Source: Chitinophagales bacterium | Lineage (GTDB): Bacteria; Bacteroidota; Bacteroidia; Chitinophagales; Saprospiraceae | Length of the DNA: 64,000 nt | Direction: 5' to 3' | Assembly (NCBI GenBank): GCA_013297745.1 | Contig: JAAFIM010000011.1 | Location: 1-64,000, forward strand | Shown here: positions 41,443-49,944 of the stretch, one piece after another | Numbering within the stretch: the stretch's first letter is position 1 | Layout of the letters: each line of letters begins with the position of its first letter | The notes under the pieces: model-generated | Told to the model about the DNA's origin: nothing | Database searches by the model: none | The model's input: only the letters and a program-made list of their open reading frames with translations | Translations under genes and position numbers: made by a program

Positions 41443-44028
41443 ATGAATTACCACTTACTATTTTTATTCATTGCTTTATTCATTCTTGAGGTTAGTAGTT
41501 TTGCTCAAGGTTCAATTCGAGGGACTTTGCGCGACAGAAACAACAATCAACCTTTGGCGCAAGGCAAATTGACGCTCATCAATAAAGAACGTCGTCGTGC
41601 CAAAAAAATAGAAATTAAACCAAACGAAAACGGCACTTTTATTTTTACGGAAGTAGAAGAAGGCTTGTATGATTTATTGTACGAAGCTGAAGGTTTTGTC
41701 AGTCAGCGCGTATTGGGATTATACATAAAAAATAAAGGTGAAAAGTTGGCATATCTTAGAATACGCCCTAATACAACCAATTTGCCTGCACCTGAAGAGT
41801 TGGTTACTACTTATGCTTCTTTGCAAGCATCTAAAGAAAAAGAGGTAAAGACAGCCAGTTTTGATGCCGATAAACTGATAGATGCGCCCGCTACTGTGTT
41901 TCTGCTCACTCAGCAAGACATACGTGAACAAGGTTTGACGAGTATAAGCGATATTTTTAATCTTATTCCGAGTATGGAGGTACAAGAAGCGAGTAATTAT
42001 TATAATTATAATTTATTTTCTGTAAGAGGCGTGCAAGGGGGTAAAAAGTTTATTATTTTATTAGACGGCGTGCGTATTTCTACATTTACAGCTAATTTAG
42101 CCACGCTGGATAAAAATATATTTATAGGCAACGCAGAACAAGTAGAAATTTTATTAGGTTCGGCTTCGGTGATGTATGGAGCTGACGCAGTAACGGGAGT
42201 TATCAATATCATTAGTAAAAAATCAGAAGCATCGCAAATACAATTACGCCAATCTGTAGGCCGTTTTGATACGCAAGAATACGATGTGTTGGCTACTTAT
42301 AAAACTAAAAATTGGGGAATGGTATTAAATGGTAATTTTTATAAATCTGAAGAAGCTAAATTACCCGATTTTTATCCTCAAGATTATGCTTGGTATAATC
42401 AGAGATATAGCCAAACAGGAGAAATGCCTGTAGGGGCTAATACTTCTTTGACTACTGTTTTACCTATAAAATCTTACAGTTTGTTTAGACAGTCTCATTG
42501 GCTAAATTTTTTGATGACTAATAATCGTTGGGAAATCGGTGGACAGTGGAATAGTCAAAAACATTCTGCGGCTATTGCATCTCAAGATATAGTTACTTTG
42601 TCAGGCAAAAACTATTTTTTTAAAGAAAATAATATAAATGCCTTTGTTAAACATAATTGGCTTAGTAAAAACAATAAAATAGCTATGCAGACTTTGGCTA
42701 ATTTGCAAGCACACGAAACTGCGCCTTTTAGCAGTTTTGCAGACCCTTACAATAATTTTAAAAAAGTTTATAGTTATGGATTTGATTATACAGCCCAACT
42801 TAATGAAGTTTTTACCTATCGCATTGATAGTAGCAGCCAACTTCAAGCAGGACTTAATATAAATTATACTTATTCTTTGCCATCAGCAGGTAATCCTTAT
42901 GAGAATTTTTTGTCTCGTACTAACATAAGAGAACAAATTAGAGAACAAGAATTTGTGGGTAGTCGAGTTATGTGGCAAGATGGTGTAGAACGGGGAGTTA
43001 GTCGAGAGTTATTCTTAGCTAGCCAAACAAACGTTGGTGCATTTGTACAATATAAAAAAACGCTTTACAAGCAATTATTTATTACGGCAGGTGTGCGACT
43101 TGATATGATTGCCCAACAAGGAGATACAACTGTTAGAAAATATCCCTTCACGCCGCGGTTGGGTTTGGTATATAAGCCCAATAATAACATTACTGCTAAA
43201 TTATTTTATGGAGAAGCTTTTCTTGCGCCAGCCTTAGACGTGTCTTTTTCAAATTATAACATTATCACCCCTGTTTTAGATAGCAACAATTTGGCTATTG
43301 GATATACAATACCTTATGCTGGTTTTGGCGGCAATTTAGACCCAGAACGTATGCGCAGTTTAGAAGCTAATGTTGCTTATAATAAAAATAATTTTTACGT
43401 TGCTGTAAATACTTATTACAATCAGTTGACTAATGCTATTATTTTTGTACCTGATTACGAAACTACAGAACTTTTTGGAGGCATACCTGTAGAATACGCG
43501 GAAAAATCTACCAACGCTGGAGCTTTGACGTCTTATGGCGGTTTTGTGCAAGCAGAATATAACCTACAAGGGGGAGAAGACAATACGTTTGGGTTGAAAT
43601 TGCACGCAGATTATAGTTTTTCTGACGGACAAATTGATAAAACTATTGACGGTATAACAACAAAGTTGTCTTTGCCTTATTCAGCTCAACACACTTTTAG
43701 AGCAGGTTTTACTCTTCGGTACGAATCATTTAGCTTAAATTTGCGTGGTTTGTATAGAGGGCGTGGTTATAACGCTGGTTTGGCGGACGCTACTACAGGC
43801 GAAACCATACAAATTTCTACACCTGATTTTTTTGTTTTAAATTTATTTGCAAATTATCGCATTAATTCTAAAAAAGATAATTGGTATGCCGATTTATTCT
43901 TGCGTATTAACAATCTAACGGATACTCGCTATTATCATACGGGGCTAAACTACGTGGATATTATGCCTTTGACCCCCCAAACGCCTTTGCGTTGGTCGGT
44001 GGGGGCTTTATTTTACATTGCGCCTTAA
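41443..44028 (+). CDS. TonB-dependent receptor, CarboxypepD_reg-like N-domain
   Basis: 861 aa. Signal peptide (MNYHLLFLFIALFILEVSSFA). Residues about 23-105 are a regulatory-like beta domain (SIRGTLRDRNNNQPLAQGKL). Plug ~140-260: APATVFLLTQQDIREQGLTS, SVRGVQGGKKFIILLDGVR, then GSASVMYGADAVTGVINIIS, an excellent match to the classical plug end. The barrel closes with LRWSVGALFYIAP. The plug style is closer to siderophore/vitamin receptors than to SusC. Substrate not determinable; no ligand-specific partner is adjacent. Confidence 0.9.
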   Translation: MNYHLLFLFIALFILEVSSFAQGSIRGTLRDRNNNQPLAQGKLTLINKERRRAKKIEIKPNENGTFIFTEVEEGLYDLLYEAEGFVSQRVLGLYIKNKGEKLAYLRIRPNTTNLPAPEELVTTYASLQASKEKEVKTASFDADKLIDAPATVFLLTQQDIREQGLTSISDIFNLIPSMEVQEASNYYNYNLFSVRGVQGGKKFIILLDGVRISTFTANLATLDKNIFIGNAEQVEILLGSASVMYGADAVTGVINIISKKSEASQIQLRQSVGRFDTQEYDVLATYKTKNWGMVLNGNFYKSEEAKLPDFYPQDYAWYNQRYSQTGEMPVGANTSLTTVLPIKSYSLFRQSHWLNFLMTNNRWEIGGQWNSQKHSAAIASQDIVTLSGKNYFFKENNINAFVKHNWLSKNNKIAMQTLANLQAHETAPFSSFADPYNNFKKVYSYGFDYTAQLNEVFTYRIDSSSQLQAGLNINYTYSLPSAGNPYENFLSRTNIREQIREQEFVGSRVMWQDGVERGVSRELFLASQTNVGAFVQYKKTLYKQLFITAGVRLDMIAQQGDTTVRKYPFTPRLGLVYKPNNNITAKLFYGEAFLAPALDVSFSNYNIITPVLDSNNLAIGYTIPYAGFGGNLDPERMRSLEANVAYNKNNFYVAVNTYYNQLTNAIIFVPDYETTELFGGIPVEYAEKSTNAGALTSYGGFVQAEYNLQGGEDNTFGLKLHADYSFSDGQIDKTIDGITTKLSLPYSAQHTFRAGFTLRYESFSLNLRGLYRGRGYNAGLADATTGETIQISTPDFFVLNLFANYRINSKKDNWYADLFLRINNLTDTRYYHTGLNYVDIMPLTPQTPLRWSVGALFYIAP

Positions 44029-44210
44029 TGTTTTCTTGTAGTATTTGGGTTTGTAGGTTAGCCTATTTAGCCTAATCAATTGCTTGCATAAATGATATAA
44101 AATGATGATTTGTGTAAAAATTTATATCTGCTTGTAATTGATGAAAAGATTATCTTAGGAAAAGATTAATACTGCATTCTAATATTTTTTTTAAAACTCT
44201 AAACTTTTTT

Positions 44211-44600
44211 ATGTTGCATTTTGGAGAACACCTGACGATAGATGGCTACGGGGGGGATTATGAGTTGTTGAACGACGAGAAAAACTGCTTATCTATTATT
44301 TTAGAATTACCCAATTTGTTGGGTATGCACGCGCTTTATAAGCCTGTCTTGGTGTCTGCACCCGACAATCAACTCAAAGACCCTGGTGGTTGGAGTGGTT
44401 TTGTCATAATCGCTGAAAGTCATATAGCTTTCCACAGTTTCCCTAAAAGAGGATTTGTAAGTGCGGATATTTACACCTGTCAAAATGGTTTGGATACGGA
44501 AAAAATTGTGGCTTATTTTAAAGAAAAATTTGCGCTACAAGAGGTGGAGACTAATTTTATCAAACGAGGGCTTTTATACCCTGCACAAAACATCTATTAG
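44211..44600 (+). CDS. speD: S-adenosylmethionine decarboxylase proenzyme
   Basis: 129 aa, class 1 prokaryotic size. The cleavage site is Glu69-Ser70 (IIAESHIAFHSFPKRGFVSA), where Ser70 becomes the pyruvoyl group; His75 and Cys90 (DIYTC) are the conserved processing/catalytic residues. It makes decarboxylated AdoMet for spermidine synthesis. Two GNAT genes follow at 28 and 31 bp, suggesting a polyamine-related operon; no spermidine synthase is in the window. Confidence 0.93.
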   Translation: MLHFGEHLTIDGYGGDYELLNDEKNCLSIILELPNLLGMHALYKPVLVSAPDNQLKDPGGWSGFVIIAESHIAFHSFPKRGFVSADIYTCQNGLDTEKIVAYFKEKFALQEVETNFIKRGLLYPAQNIY

Positions 44601-44627
44601 CTTTTGGGTTAACTAAAAATTTGAATT

Positions 44628-45329
44628 ATGGAAAATTTAGCGAATAAAATAACATACAGACCCTATGCGTTAAGCGATTACGCACAAGTGAAAAGTGTTA
44701 TGCAGGCAGCTTATGCAGATTTGGAAGATGCTTACGCGCCAGAGGAAGAAATGTGTTTGTTGCACGCACTATACCCGCAGGGGCAAATTGTGGCTTTGCT
44801 GGAAGATAAAATTATAGGTATAAATATCAGTAGGGTTTTGCCTTATCAGATATATACACAAGCACACACACAGGAGGAAATTATAGATATGTCGCGCTAT
44901 ATTAATGATACTATTGAAGGCGATTGTTCTTATGGAATAGATGTTGTGGTTGTCCCCCAATATCATAATTTAAAAATTGGACAGCAATTAATAAGTATCT
45001 TTATAGCAACAACTTTTAAAGATAATTTAAAGGCTATGATTGGTATTTCTAGGATAAGTAATTATCATTTATATCAGTACGAATTTTCAGTTGAGGAGTA
45101 CGTTCAAAAAGTATGTAATAAAGAGTTATATGATGCCGCACTCAGTTTTCACCTGCGTAATGGTATGAAATATATCGCTTTATCACCTAATTATAGCCCA
45201 AAAGATAAAAACTCTTTAGGTTATGGGGTTGTATTAACGTGCGTAAATCCTAATTATAACCCTAATTTGCCCACTTTTGAGGAGAGACAAGCGAATGTGG
45301 AGCGGGCTAAAAAACTTAATTTGGGATAA
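44628..45329 (+). CDS. GNAT-family N-acetyltransferase (first paralogue)
   Basis: 233 aa. GNAT fold: TYRPYALSDYAQVKSVMQAA, QIVALLEDKIIGINISR, IDVVVVPQYHNLKIGQQLIS (acetyl-CoA pyrophosphate loop, diverged), IGISRISNYHLYQYEFSVEE, and the tail LSFHLRNGMKYIALSPNY. The layout matches the GNAT half of GNAT/carbon-nitrogen hydrolase fusion proteins. Located after speD, so an amine or polyamine-derived substrate is a reasonable guess. The Q/R-x-x-G-x-G/A loop is weak (NLKIGQQL), so catalysis needs testing. Confidence 0.8.
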   Translation: MENLANKITYRPYALSDYAQVKSVMQAAYADLEDAYAPEEEMCLLHALYPQGQIVALLEDKIIGINISRVLPYQIYTQAHTQEEIIDMSRYINDTIEGDCSYGIDVVVVPQYHNLKIGQQLISIFIATTFKDNLKAMIGISRISNYHLYQYEFSVEEYVQKVCNKELYDAALSFHLRNGMKYIALSPNYSPKDKNSLGYGVVLTCVNPNYNPNLPTFEERQANVERAKKLNLG

Positions 45330-45359
45330 GGTTTATAAAATCAACATTCTTCGCATATT

Positions 45360-46037
45360 ATGGAAAATATAACAGACTATTTTACGTATAGGCCTTACGC
45401 ACTTACTGATTATAGTCAGCTCAAAGCACTTATGGAGACAGCTTATGCAGATTTGGAAAATCCTGCAATGAGCCAAGAAGAAATGGAGTTGTTGCAATCT
45501 ATCTATCCAGAGGGGCAAATTTTATGCTTTGATGGGCAGCGGTTGATAGCGGCTTCGCTAAATCGGATTGTGGCTACTGATAAATATGTGAGTAATTTTA
45601 CCGAAGAGCAAACTTTTGATATGTCGGTGTATAAATCAGACGCACAAGCCAATGAGAGCGTGTACGCTTTGGATTTTGTGGTACTGCCCGAATATCAAAG
45701 CCAACGGGTCGGTTTCCAACTGCGGCAGGTTTTGCACCACCAAATTTTTAACGTTGATAACTTTATCGCCTTGGTGGGGGTTTCTCGCTTAAGTAATTAT
45801 TATCAATATCAAAATGAAATGGATTGCGAAACTTACGTGCAGAAGGTTAAAAACAGAGAGTTGCGCGACCCTGTGTTGAGTTTTCACCTAGCGCATAAAA
45901 TGGAGACAAGAAGTATCTTACCCAATTTCAACCCTAATGATAAAAAATCTGCTGGGTTTGGGTTATCTGTGATACTAAAAAATCCCTATTATAACCCGCT
46001 ATTGCCCACTTACGAAAAAAAAACTGTTAGCTTTTAA
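45360..46037 (+). CDS. GNAT-family N-acetyltransferase (second paralogue)
   Basis: 225 aa. Close in layout to the preceding gene (TYRPYALTDYSQLKALMETA, LDFVVLPEYQSQRVGFQLRQ, LVGVSRLSNYYQYQNEMDCE, LSFHLAHKMETRSILPNF), so a tandem duplicate. The acetyl-CoA loop is SQRVGFQL. Starts 30 bp after the first; the stop codon lies inside the loop of the terminator that ends the operon. Same uncertainties of substrate. Confidence 0.8.
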   Translation: MENITDYFTYRPYALTDYSQLKALMETAYADLENPAMSQEEMELLQSIYPEGQILCFDGQRLIAASLNRIVATDKYVSNFTEEQTFDMSVYKSDAQANESVYALDFVVLPEYQSQRVGFQLRQVLHHQIFNVDNFIALVGVSRLSNYYQYQNEMDCETYVQKVKNRELRDPVLSFHLAHKMETRSILPNFNPNDKKSAGFGLSVILKNPYYNPLLPTYEKKTVSF

Positions 46038-46057
46038 ATAGGCTAACAGTTTTTTTA
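46021..46057. terminator. Terminator overlapping the end of the second GNAT gene
   Basis: AAACTGTTAGC (46021-46031) pairs with GCTAACAGTTT (46042-46052); the TAA stop (46035-46037) is in the loop. T-run on the right serves speD-GNAT-GNAT. Confidence 0.88.
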
Positions 46058-46080
46058 TTTTAAAAATAGTTTATATCAGA

Positions 46081-47139
46081 CTATCCTTTATTGGCTAATT
46101 GCCCGCAAGCAGCGTCTATATCTTTGCCCCTTGATTTGCGCACGGTGATGGCGATGTCGTATTGGCGAATATATTGAGCGAAAGCGTTGATTTTGGCATC
46201 GTCCGCTTTTTCAAACTGCTCGCCGTCTATGGGGTTGTATTCTATGATATTGACTTTGGCGGTGGGTACTTGGCGGCAAAGTCGCAGTAATTTTTTGGCA
46301 TCTTCCAGACTATCGTTAAAATTCTTGAAGGCAATATATTCAAAGGTAATTTTGCTATCTTTGGTGTGTTGGTAAAAATACTGCAAGGATTCAGTAAGGG
46401 CTTCTAGATTATTTTGCTCGTTGATGGGCATAATCTCGTTCCGTTTTTCGTCGTCGGCAGCGTGCAGGGACAAAGCTAAGTTGGTGCGGATACCGTCGTC
46501 AGCCAATTTTTTAATCATTTTGGCTATGCCCGCTGTGCTTATGGTCAATCGTTTGGGGGACATATTCAAACCCTCTTCTGAAGTGAGCCAATGCACGCTC
46601 TCCAACACGGGGCGATAAGCCAACAAAGGTTCGCCCATTCCCATATACACCACGTTGGTAAGTGGGCGTTGGTAGGTTTCTTCACAGATTCTATTCACTA
46701 AAACCACCTGGTCGTAGATTTCGGCAGCTTCCAAATTCCGTTCGCGTTTCATTTTGCCTGTAGCGCAGAATTTGCAGGTTAAACTACAACCCACTTGGGT
46801 AGATACGCAAACTGTGTAGCGTTCTTTTTCTGGAACGGGGATTAAAACGCTCTCTATCAGGTAATTATCGTGCAAACGGAAGCGAATTTTTAGCGTTCCA
46901 TCCCCGCTTTTTTGTACAATATCTGCCCGCAAGGCGCGAATTTCAAACCTTTCGTCGAGCAAATCGCGCAGCTTTTTGGGTAAATTGCTCATCTCCTCAA
47001 AACTATGCGCGCTTTTTTTCCAAAGCCATTCGTACAACTGCTTGGCGCGAAAAGCGGGTTCTTTCACCTCTTTAAAAAAGGCTTGTATATCTTCCCATTT
47101 TAGCAAGCGAATATCCAAGCGGGGGGTATTATTTTCCAT
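46081..47139 (-). CDS. rlmN: 23S rRNA (adenine-2503-C2)-methyltransferase RlmN
   Basis: 352 aa. Radical-SAM CxxxCxxC cluster CSLTCKFCATGKMKRE, the upstream GDGTLKIRFRL (typical RlmN), MGMGEPLLAYRPVLES, and ISTAGIAKMIKKLAD. The C-terminal catalytic Cys is in DIDAACGQL. It methylates A2503 in 23S rRNA and A37 of some tRNAs. Cfr-specific features are absent; DAACGQL with preceding RKSRGKDI fits RlmN. Divergent from plsC with both promoters in the shared gap. Confidence 0.95.
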   Translation of the reverse strand: MENNTPRLDIRLLKWEDIQAFFKEVKEPAFRAKQLYEWLWKKSAHSFEEMSNLPKKLRDLLDERFEIRALRADIVQKSGDGTLKIRFRLHDNYLIESVLIPVPEKERYTVCVSTQVGCSLTCKFCATGKMKRERNLEAAEIYDQVVLVNRICEETYQRPLTNVVYMGMGEPLLAYRPVLESVHWLTSEEGLNMSPKRLTISTAGIAKMIKKLADDGIRTNLALSLHAADDEKRNEIMPINEQNNLEALTESLQYFYQHTKDSKITFEYIAFKNFNDSLEDAKKLLRLCRQVPTAKVNIIEYNPIDGEQFEKADDAKINAFAQYIRQYDIAITVRKSRGKDIDAACGQLANKG

Positions 47140-47179
47140 ATTTATAGACTATTTCTATCCAATTTTAAAATTTAAAGCG

Positions 47180-47187
47180 CAAAATTA
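47180..47187 (-). promoter_or_regulatory. -7 element of rlmN
   Basis: Plus CAAAATTA reads TAATTTTG on the minus strand, fitting TAnnTTTG, 41 bp before the ATG. Confidence 0.5.
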
Positions 47188-47220
47188 GCTATTTTTTATC
47201 TGTTTATTAACAAAAAGGTA

Positions 47221-47228
47221 TAAATTTG
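47221..47228 (+). promoter_or_regulatory. -7 element of the acyltransferase gene
   Basis: TAAATTTG fits TAnnTTTG, 50 bp before the ATG. With the rlmN element it makes a compact divergent promoter. Confidence 0.5.
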
Positions 47229-47277
47229 CCCCATTATTTGCCCAAAAAAAGTTAAAATTGCTAAAAAAAATCTAATT

Positions 47278-48060
47278 ATGGCTTTTCATTTGACCCTAAC
47301 GCGCAGTTTTTCCACTTTTTTCAAACGACTTTGGTTCGTGTGGTGTGCGCTTATGTTTTTATTTACTGCTTTGGCAGCTTTGGTGGCTTATTTGTTCATT
47401 TTCAACCTTTTTCGGTATGAAAAAGCTTACAGCTACTCATTTTACGTTACCAAATTTTGGGGTAAAGCGCTGACGGCGTTGATGGGGGTAAAAATGCGGG
47501 TTGAGGGGGCGGAAAAGTTAGACCCGAACCAATCTTACGTTATCATTAGCAACCACCAATCGGCTACTGATATTCCGCTTTGTATGGCGGCTTGTCCTGT
47601 GCCGTTTTCGTTTTTGGCAAAAATAGAGGCGGATAAAGTGCCTGTGGTGGGTTATTTGGCGCGCAATATGCACATTTATGTGGATAGAAAAAGCGAACAA
47701 AGCCGCCAAGAGAGTTATTCTCGGATGCAAAAACACGTACTTGGGGGCAAATCTATCCATATTTACGCTGAAGGCACGCGGAATAAAACGAATGAATTGC
47801 TAACTAAATTCTATGACGGTGCGTTCAAATTGGCTATAGAAACCCAAAAACCTTTGGCTTTGCTCACGCTGATAGGCGCGGATAATACGGTTAATCCCCG
47901 CGAATCTTTTAAAGCTAGTCCCGCTTTTGTATATTGTCTTTGGTCTGAACCTATTCCCACTGAAGGGCTTACTTTGGATGATTTGGATATGCTAAAAGAG
48001 AGAGCTTATAACCAAATTTGGCAGCATTTGTACGCGCATAAAATAGCTAAAGTGGCTTAA
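47278..48060 (+). CDS. plsC: 1-acyl-sn-glycerol-3-phosphate acyltransferase
   Basis: 260 aa. Hydrophobic N-terminal anchor (CALMFLFTALAALVAYLFIF). HX4D catalytic motif in ISNHQSATDIPLCMAAC, lysophosphatidate pocket IYVDRKSEQSRQESY, and IYAEGTRNKT. It adds the second acyl chain to lysophosphatidate for phospholipid synthesis on the inner membrane. The TAA stop coincides with the left 5-bp TAATT repeat flanking the inverted-repeat element. Confidence 0.9.
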   Translation: MAFHLTLTRSFSTFFKRLWFVWCALMFLFTALAALVAYLFIFNLFRYEKAYSYSFYVTKFWGKALTALMGVKMRVEGAEKLDPNQSYVIISNHQSATDIPLCMAACPVPFSFLAKIEADKVPVVGYLARNMHIYVDRKSEQSRQESYSRMQKHVLGGKSIHIYAEGTRNKTNELLTKFYDGAFKLAIETQKPLALLTLIGADNTVNPRESFKASPAFVYCLWSEPIPTEGLTLDDLDMLKERAYNQIWQHLYAHKIAKVA

Positions 48061-48062
48061 TT

Positions 48063-48415
48063 GACTGGAGTTACGCTCAAGATGAAATTTTAGTACAAAG
48101 TAGTTGGAAGTTAAATTGAGTAGAAATTTTTTTAACGGCTTTCGCCTAAAAAAATTTATCTTTCGTACTTTTTTGGTGGCAAAAAAGTACCAAAAAAGCC
48201 AACGCCAAAAAGGCGTTTTTGCTTATATTTTTTCAAAAATAAGCGCAAAACCGTTGCTACAAGCCGACGTTTTTTTCTACGAAAAAAAGCTACGGCGTTC
48301 GCTACGCTCACTTGGTCGGCTTTCCGCAACATACGCTGGTTTTGGCGTCGCACGGCGAAAATTGGTATTTTTACTTAACTTTTTTAAACTTATTGGCTGG
48401 AGCGTAATTCCAGTC
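48063..48415. mobile_element. MITE-like element with 16-bp inverted ends, copy B of the intergenic hairpin repeat inside
   Basis: Left end GACTGGAGTTACGCTC (48063-48078) and right end GAGCGTAATTCCAGTC (48400-48415) are inverted repeats, 15 of 16 positions. TAATT occurs directly left (48058-48062) and at 48420-48424, as a possible target duplication 4 bp beyond the right end. Inside, 48122-48200 aligns with 7543-7623 and holds the hairpin GTACTTTTTTG-GTGG-CAAAAAAGTAC (48165-48190). No transposase; the 108-codon frame 48104-48430 shows no protein-like features. Size ~353 bp fits a non-autonomous element. Confidence 0.6.
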
Positions 48416-48431
48416 CAGTTAATTAAATAAA

Positions 48432-48466
48432 AAAAATCCCTTACCAACTCGGTAGGGGATTTTTTT
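48432..48466. terminator. Bidirectional terminator
   Basis: AAAATCCC..ACC (48433-48445) pairs with GGT.GGGGATTTT (48451-48464), A-run left and T-run right. It serves the minus-strand omega-amidase operon. Confidence 0.82.
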
Positions 48467-48471
48467 ATCGG

Positions 48472-49245
48472 CTAAATTTCGACCTCAAAATGGTCTCGGT
48501 CGGCTAAAAAGGGTAATTTTTCTCTAAATGCTAACAATTCGGCGCGGGAGATAATCAGCGTTTCGCTTTTTTCTATATCAGCCCATTGGGATAAAATCTC
48601 GCCGCTTGGGTGGATGACTTGGCTATGCCCTGAATGGTAAATGCTGTTGCCGTCGTTGCCGATGCGATTGACAGCTGCTACAAAACATTGATTTTCAATA
48701 GCTCTTGCCAATAGTAAAGCGTTCCAATGCTGCACGCGTCGGTCTGGCCAGTTGGCTACATAAATTGCTAAATCGTAGTTTTCTACATTTCTCGACCATA
48801 CAGGAAAGCGCAAATCGTAGCAAACAAAGGGGGCAATTTTCCAACCTTTATACTCAAAAACTAACTTTTTTTCTCCAGCTTGGTAATGATTATGCTCGTC
48901 CGCCAGCGCAAAAAGATGCCTTTTGTCGTAAAAGAGCAACTTTTGTTCAGCCAAAGCCACAATTAATCGGTTAAAATACTGCCCGTTTTCTTCAATGATT
49001 AAACTACCCACAACAGCAGCTTGAGTTTTTCGTGCTTGCGCGAGCATCCAATTGACGGTTGCGCCCTGCATCGTTTCAGCCCATTTTTGGGGTTGCATAC
49101 TGAAGCCTGTGCTGAACATTTCGGGTAGAATGATTAAATCGGTTGGGGATAAAGTTGCTATTTTTGCCTCGAGTTGCTGCAAATTGGCGTTTTTTTGCTC
49201 CCAAAATAAATCGGCTTGGATTAAACTAATCCGCAGTTTATCCAT
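48472..49245 (-). CDS. Carbon-nitrogen hydrolase, YafV-like omega-amidase
   Basis: 257 aa. Nitrilase triad: Glu in LIILPEMFSTGFSM, Lys in YDKRHLFALADE, Cys in FVCYDLRFPVWSRN. The wording (STGFSM, DKRHLF, CYDLRFPVW, GHSQVI) is that of the YafV/omega-amidase branch, which hydrolyses 2-oxoglutaramate and 2-oxosuccinamate formed by glutamine transaminases. Second downstream of an aminotransferase in a minus-strand operon, which fits that pairing. Ends before a strong terminator. Confidence 0.9.
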   Translation of the reverse strand: MDKLRISLIQADLFWEQKNANLQQLEAKIATLSPTDLIILPEMFSTGFSMQPQKWAETMQGATVNWMLAQARKTQAAVVGSLIIEENGQYFNRLIVALAEQKLLFYDKRHLFALADEHNHYQAGEKKLVFEYKGWKIAPFVCYDLRFPVWSRNVENYDLAIYVANWPDRRVQHWNALLLARAIENQCFVAAVNRIGNDGNSIYHSGHSQVIHPSGEILSQWADIEKSETLIISRAELLAFREKLPFLADRDHFEVEI

Positions 49246-49246
49246 T

Positions 49247-49906
49247 CTAATCTAAAGTTTCTATAGAAATTAGCTCGTTATTTTGTACCTCTGTGTAAAT
49301 AATCTCTACAGTTTTTCCGTTTTGGGCTACTTCTTTATCAGTGATAAAATACTCAAACTCATAAACTGTACCGTCGGCGGTTTTGAGCGACAATATAGTG
49401 GGCAAATCGCCTTTGGTGGTTTCGGCAGCGATGAGCGTACCGTTTAATTTTTTATACTCGGGCAAAACCTCAGCGTTGCCGCCTTCCAAAATAGAAACGC
49501 CGTTAGCTTGGATATCAATGACGCTGGAGTTCATTTTTTCCATATAAAACACATTCACTTGGCGTTTTTTCCATTTGCTAAGTTCAGCTACTTTAAACCG
49601 TTTGCCCTCTTCGCCCTCTTCGTTGAAGTTTGCGCTAACCTTATTCTTGCCATCTTGAATGGTCAAAAAGGCGCGTGGATAATCCATATCCATAACCTCA
49701 ATCAACTTGCCGAGAATATTTTTTTCCCCCAATTCGCGCTCAGCTTTTACCACTTTGGCTGGGGCTGTGTTGTTGGCTGCGGGCTGGGTGGTAGTTGCCG
49801 CGCTTGGGGTGCTGGCTGTGTTGCTGGCTGTGTTGGCGTTGCTGCTGCTGTTTTGACAAGCGTAAAAAGCGAGTGCTGCAGCAAAAGAAAGGATAATTTT
49901 TTTCAT
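49247..49906 (-). CDS. Hypothetical lipoprotein
   Basis: 219 aa from ATG 49906; the longer upstream frame is unsupported. Lipobox-like AFYAC near residue 15. A Ser/Thr/Asn/Ala-rich linker of ~45 residues follows (SNANTASNTASTPSAATTT). The remaining ~150 residues form two similar ~70-residue beta-rich units (ILGKLIEVMDMDYPRAFLTI; KLNGTLIAAETTKGDLPTIL). No named family. Its stop is 1 nt from the omega-amidase start, so they are coupled. Confidence 0.7.
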   Translation of the reverse strand: MKKIILSFAAALAFYACQNSSSNANTASNTASTPSAATTTQPAANNTAPAKVVKAERELGEKNILGKLIEVMDMDYPRAFLTIQDGKNKVSANFNEEGEEGKRFKVAELSKWKKRQVNVFYMEKMNSSVIDIQANGVSILEGGNAEVLPEYKKLNGTLIAAETTKGDLPTILSLKTADGTVYEFEYFITDKEVAQNGKTVEIIYTEVQNNELISIETLD

Positions 49907-49944
49907 TTTATGGGAAAAATTTGATGTGGATAAAAAGTATAAAA

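Noticed and set aside
48104-48430. 108-codon ORF as a real gene
   Set aside because: It lies within the MITE-like element, is rich in Lys/Phe/Leu from AT content, and crosses the palindromic hairpin; no domain is seen.
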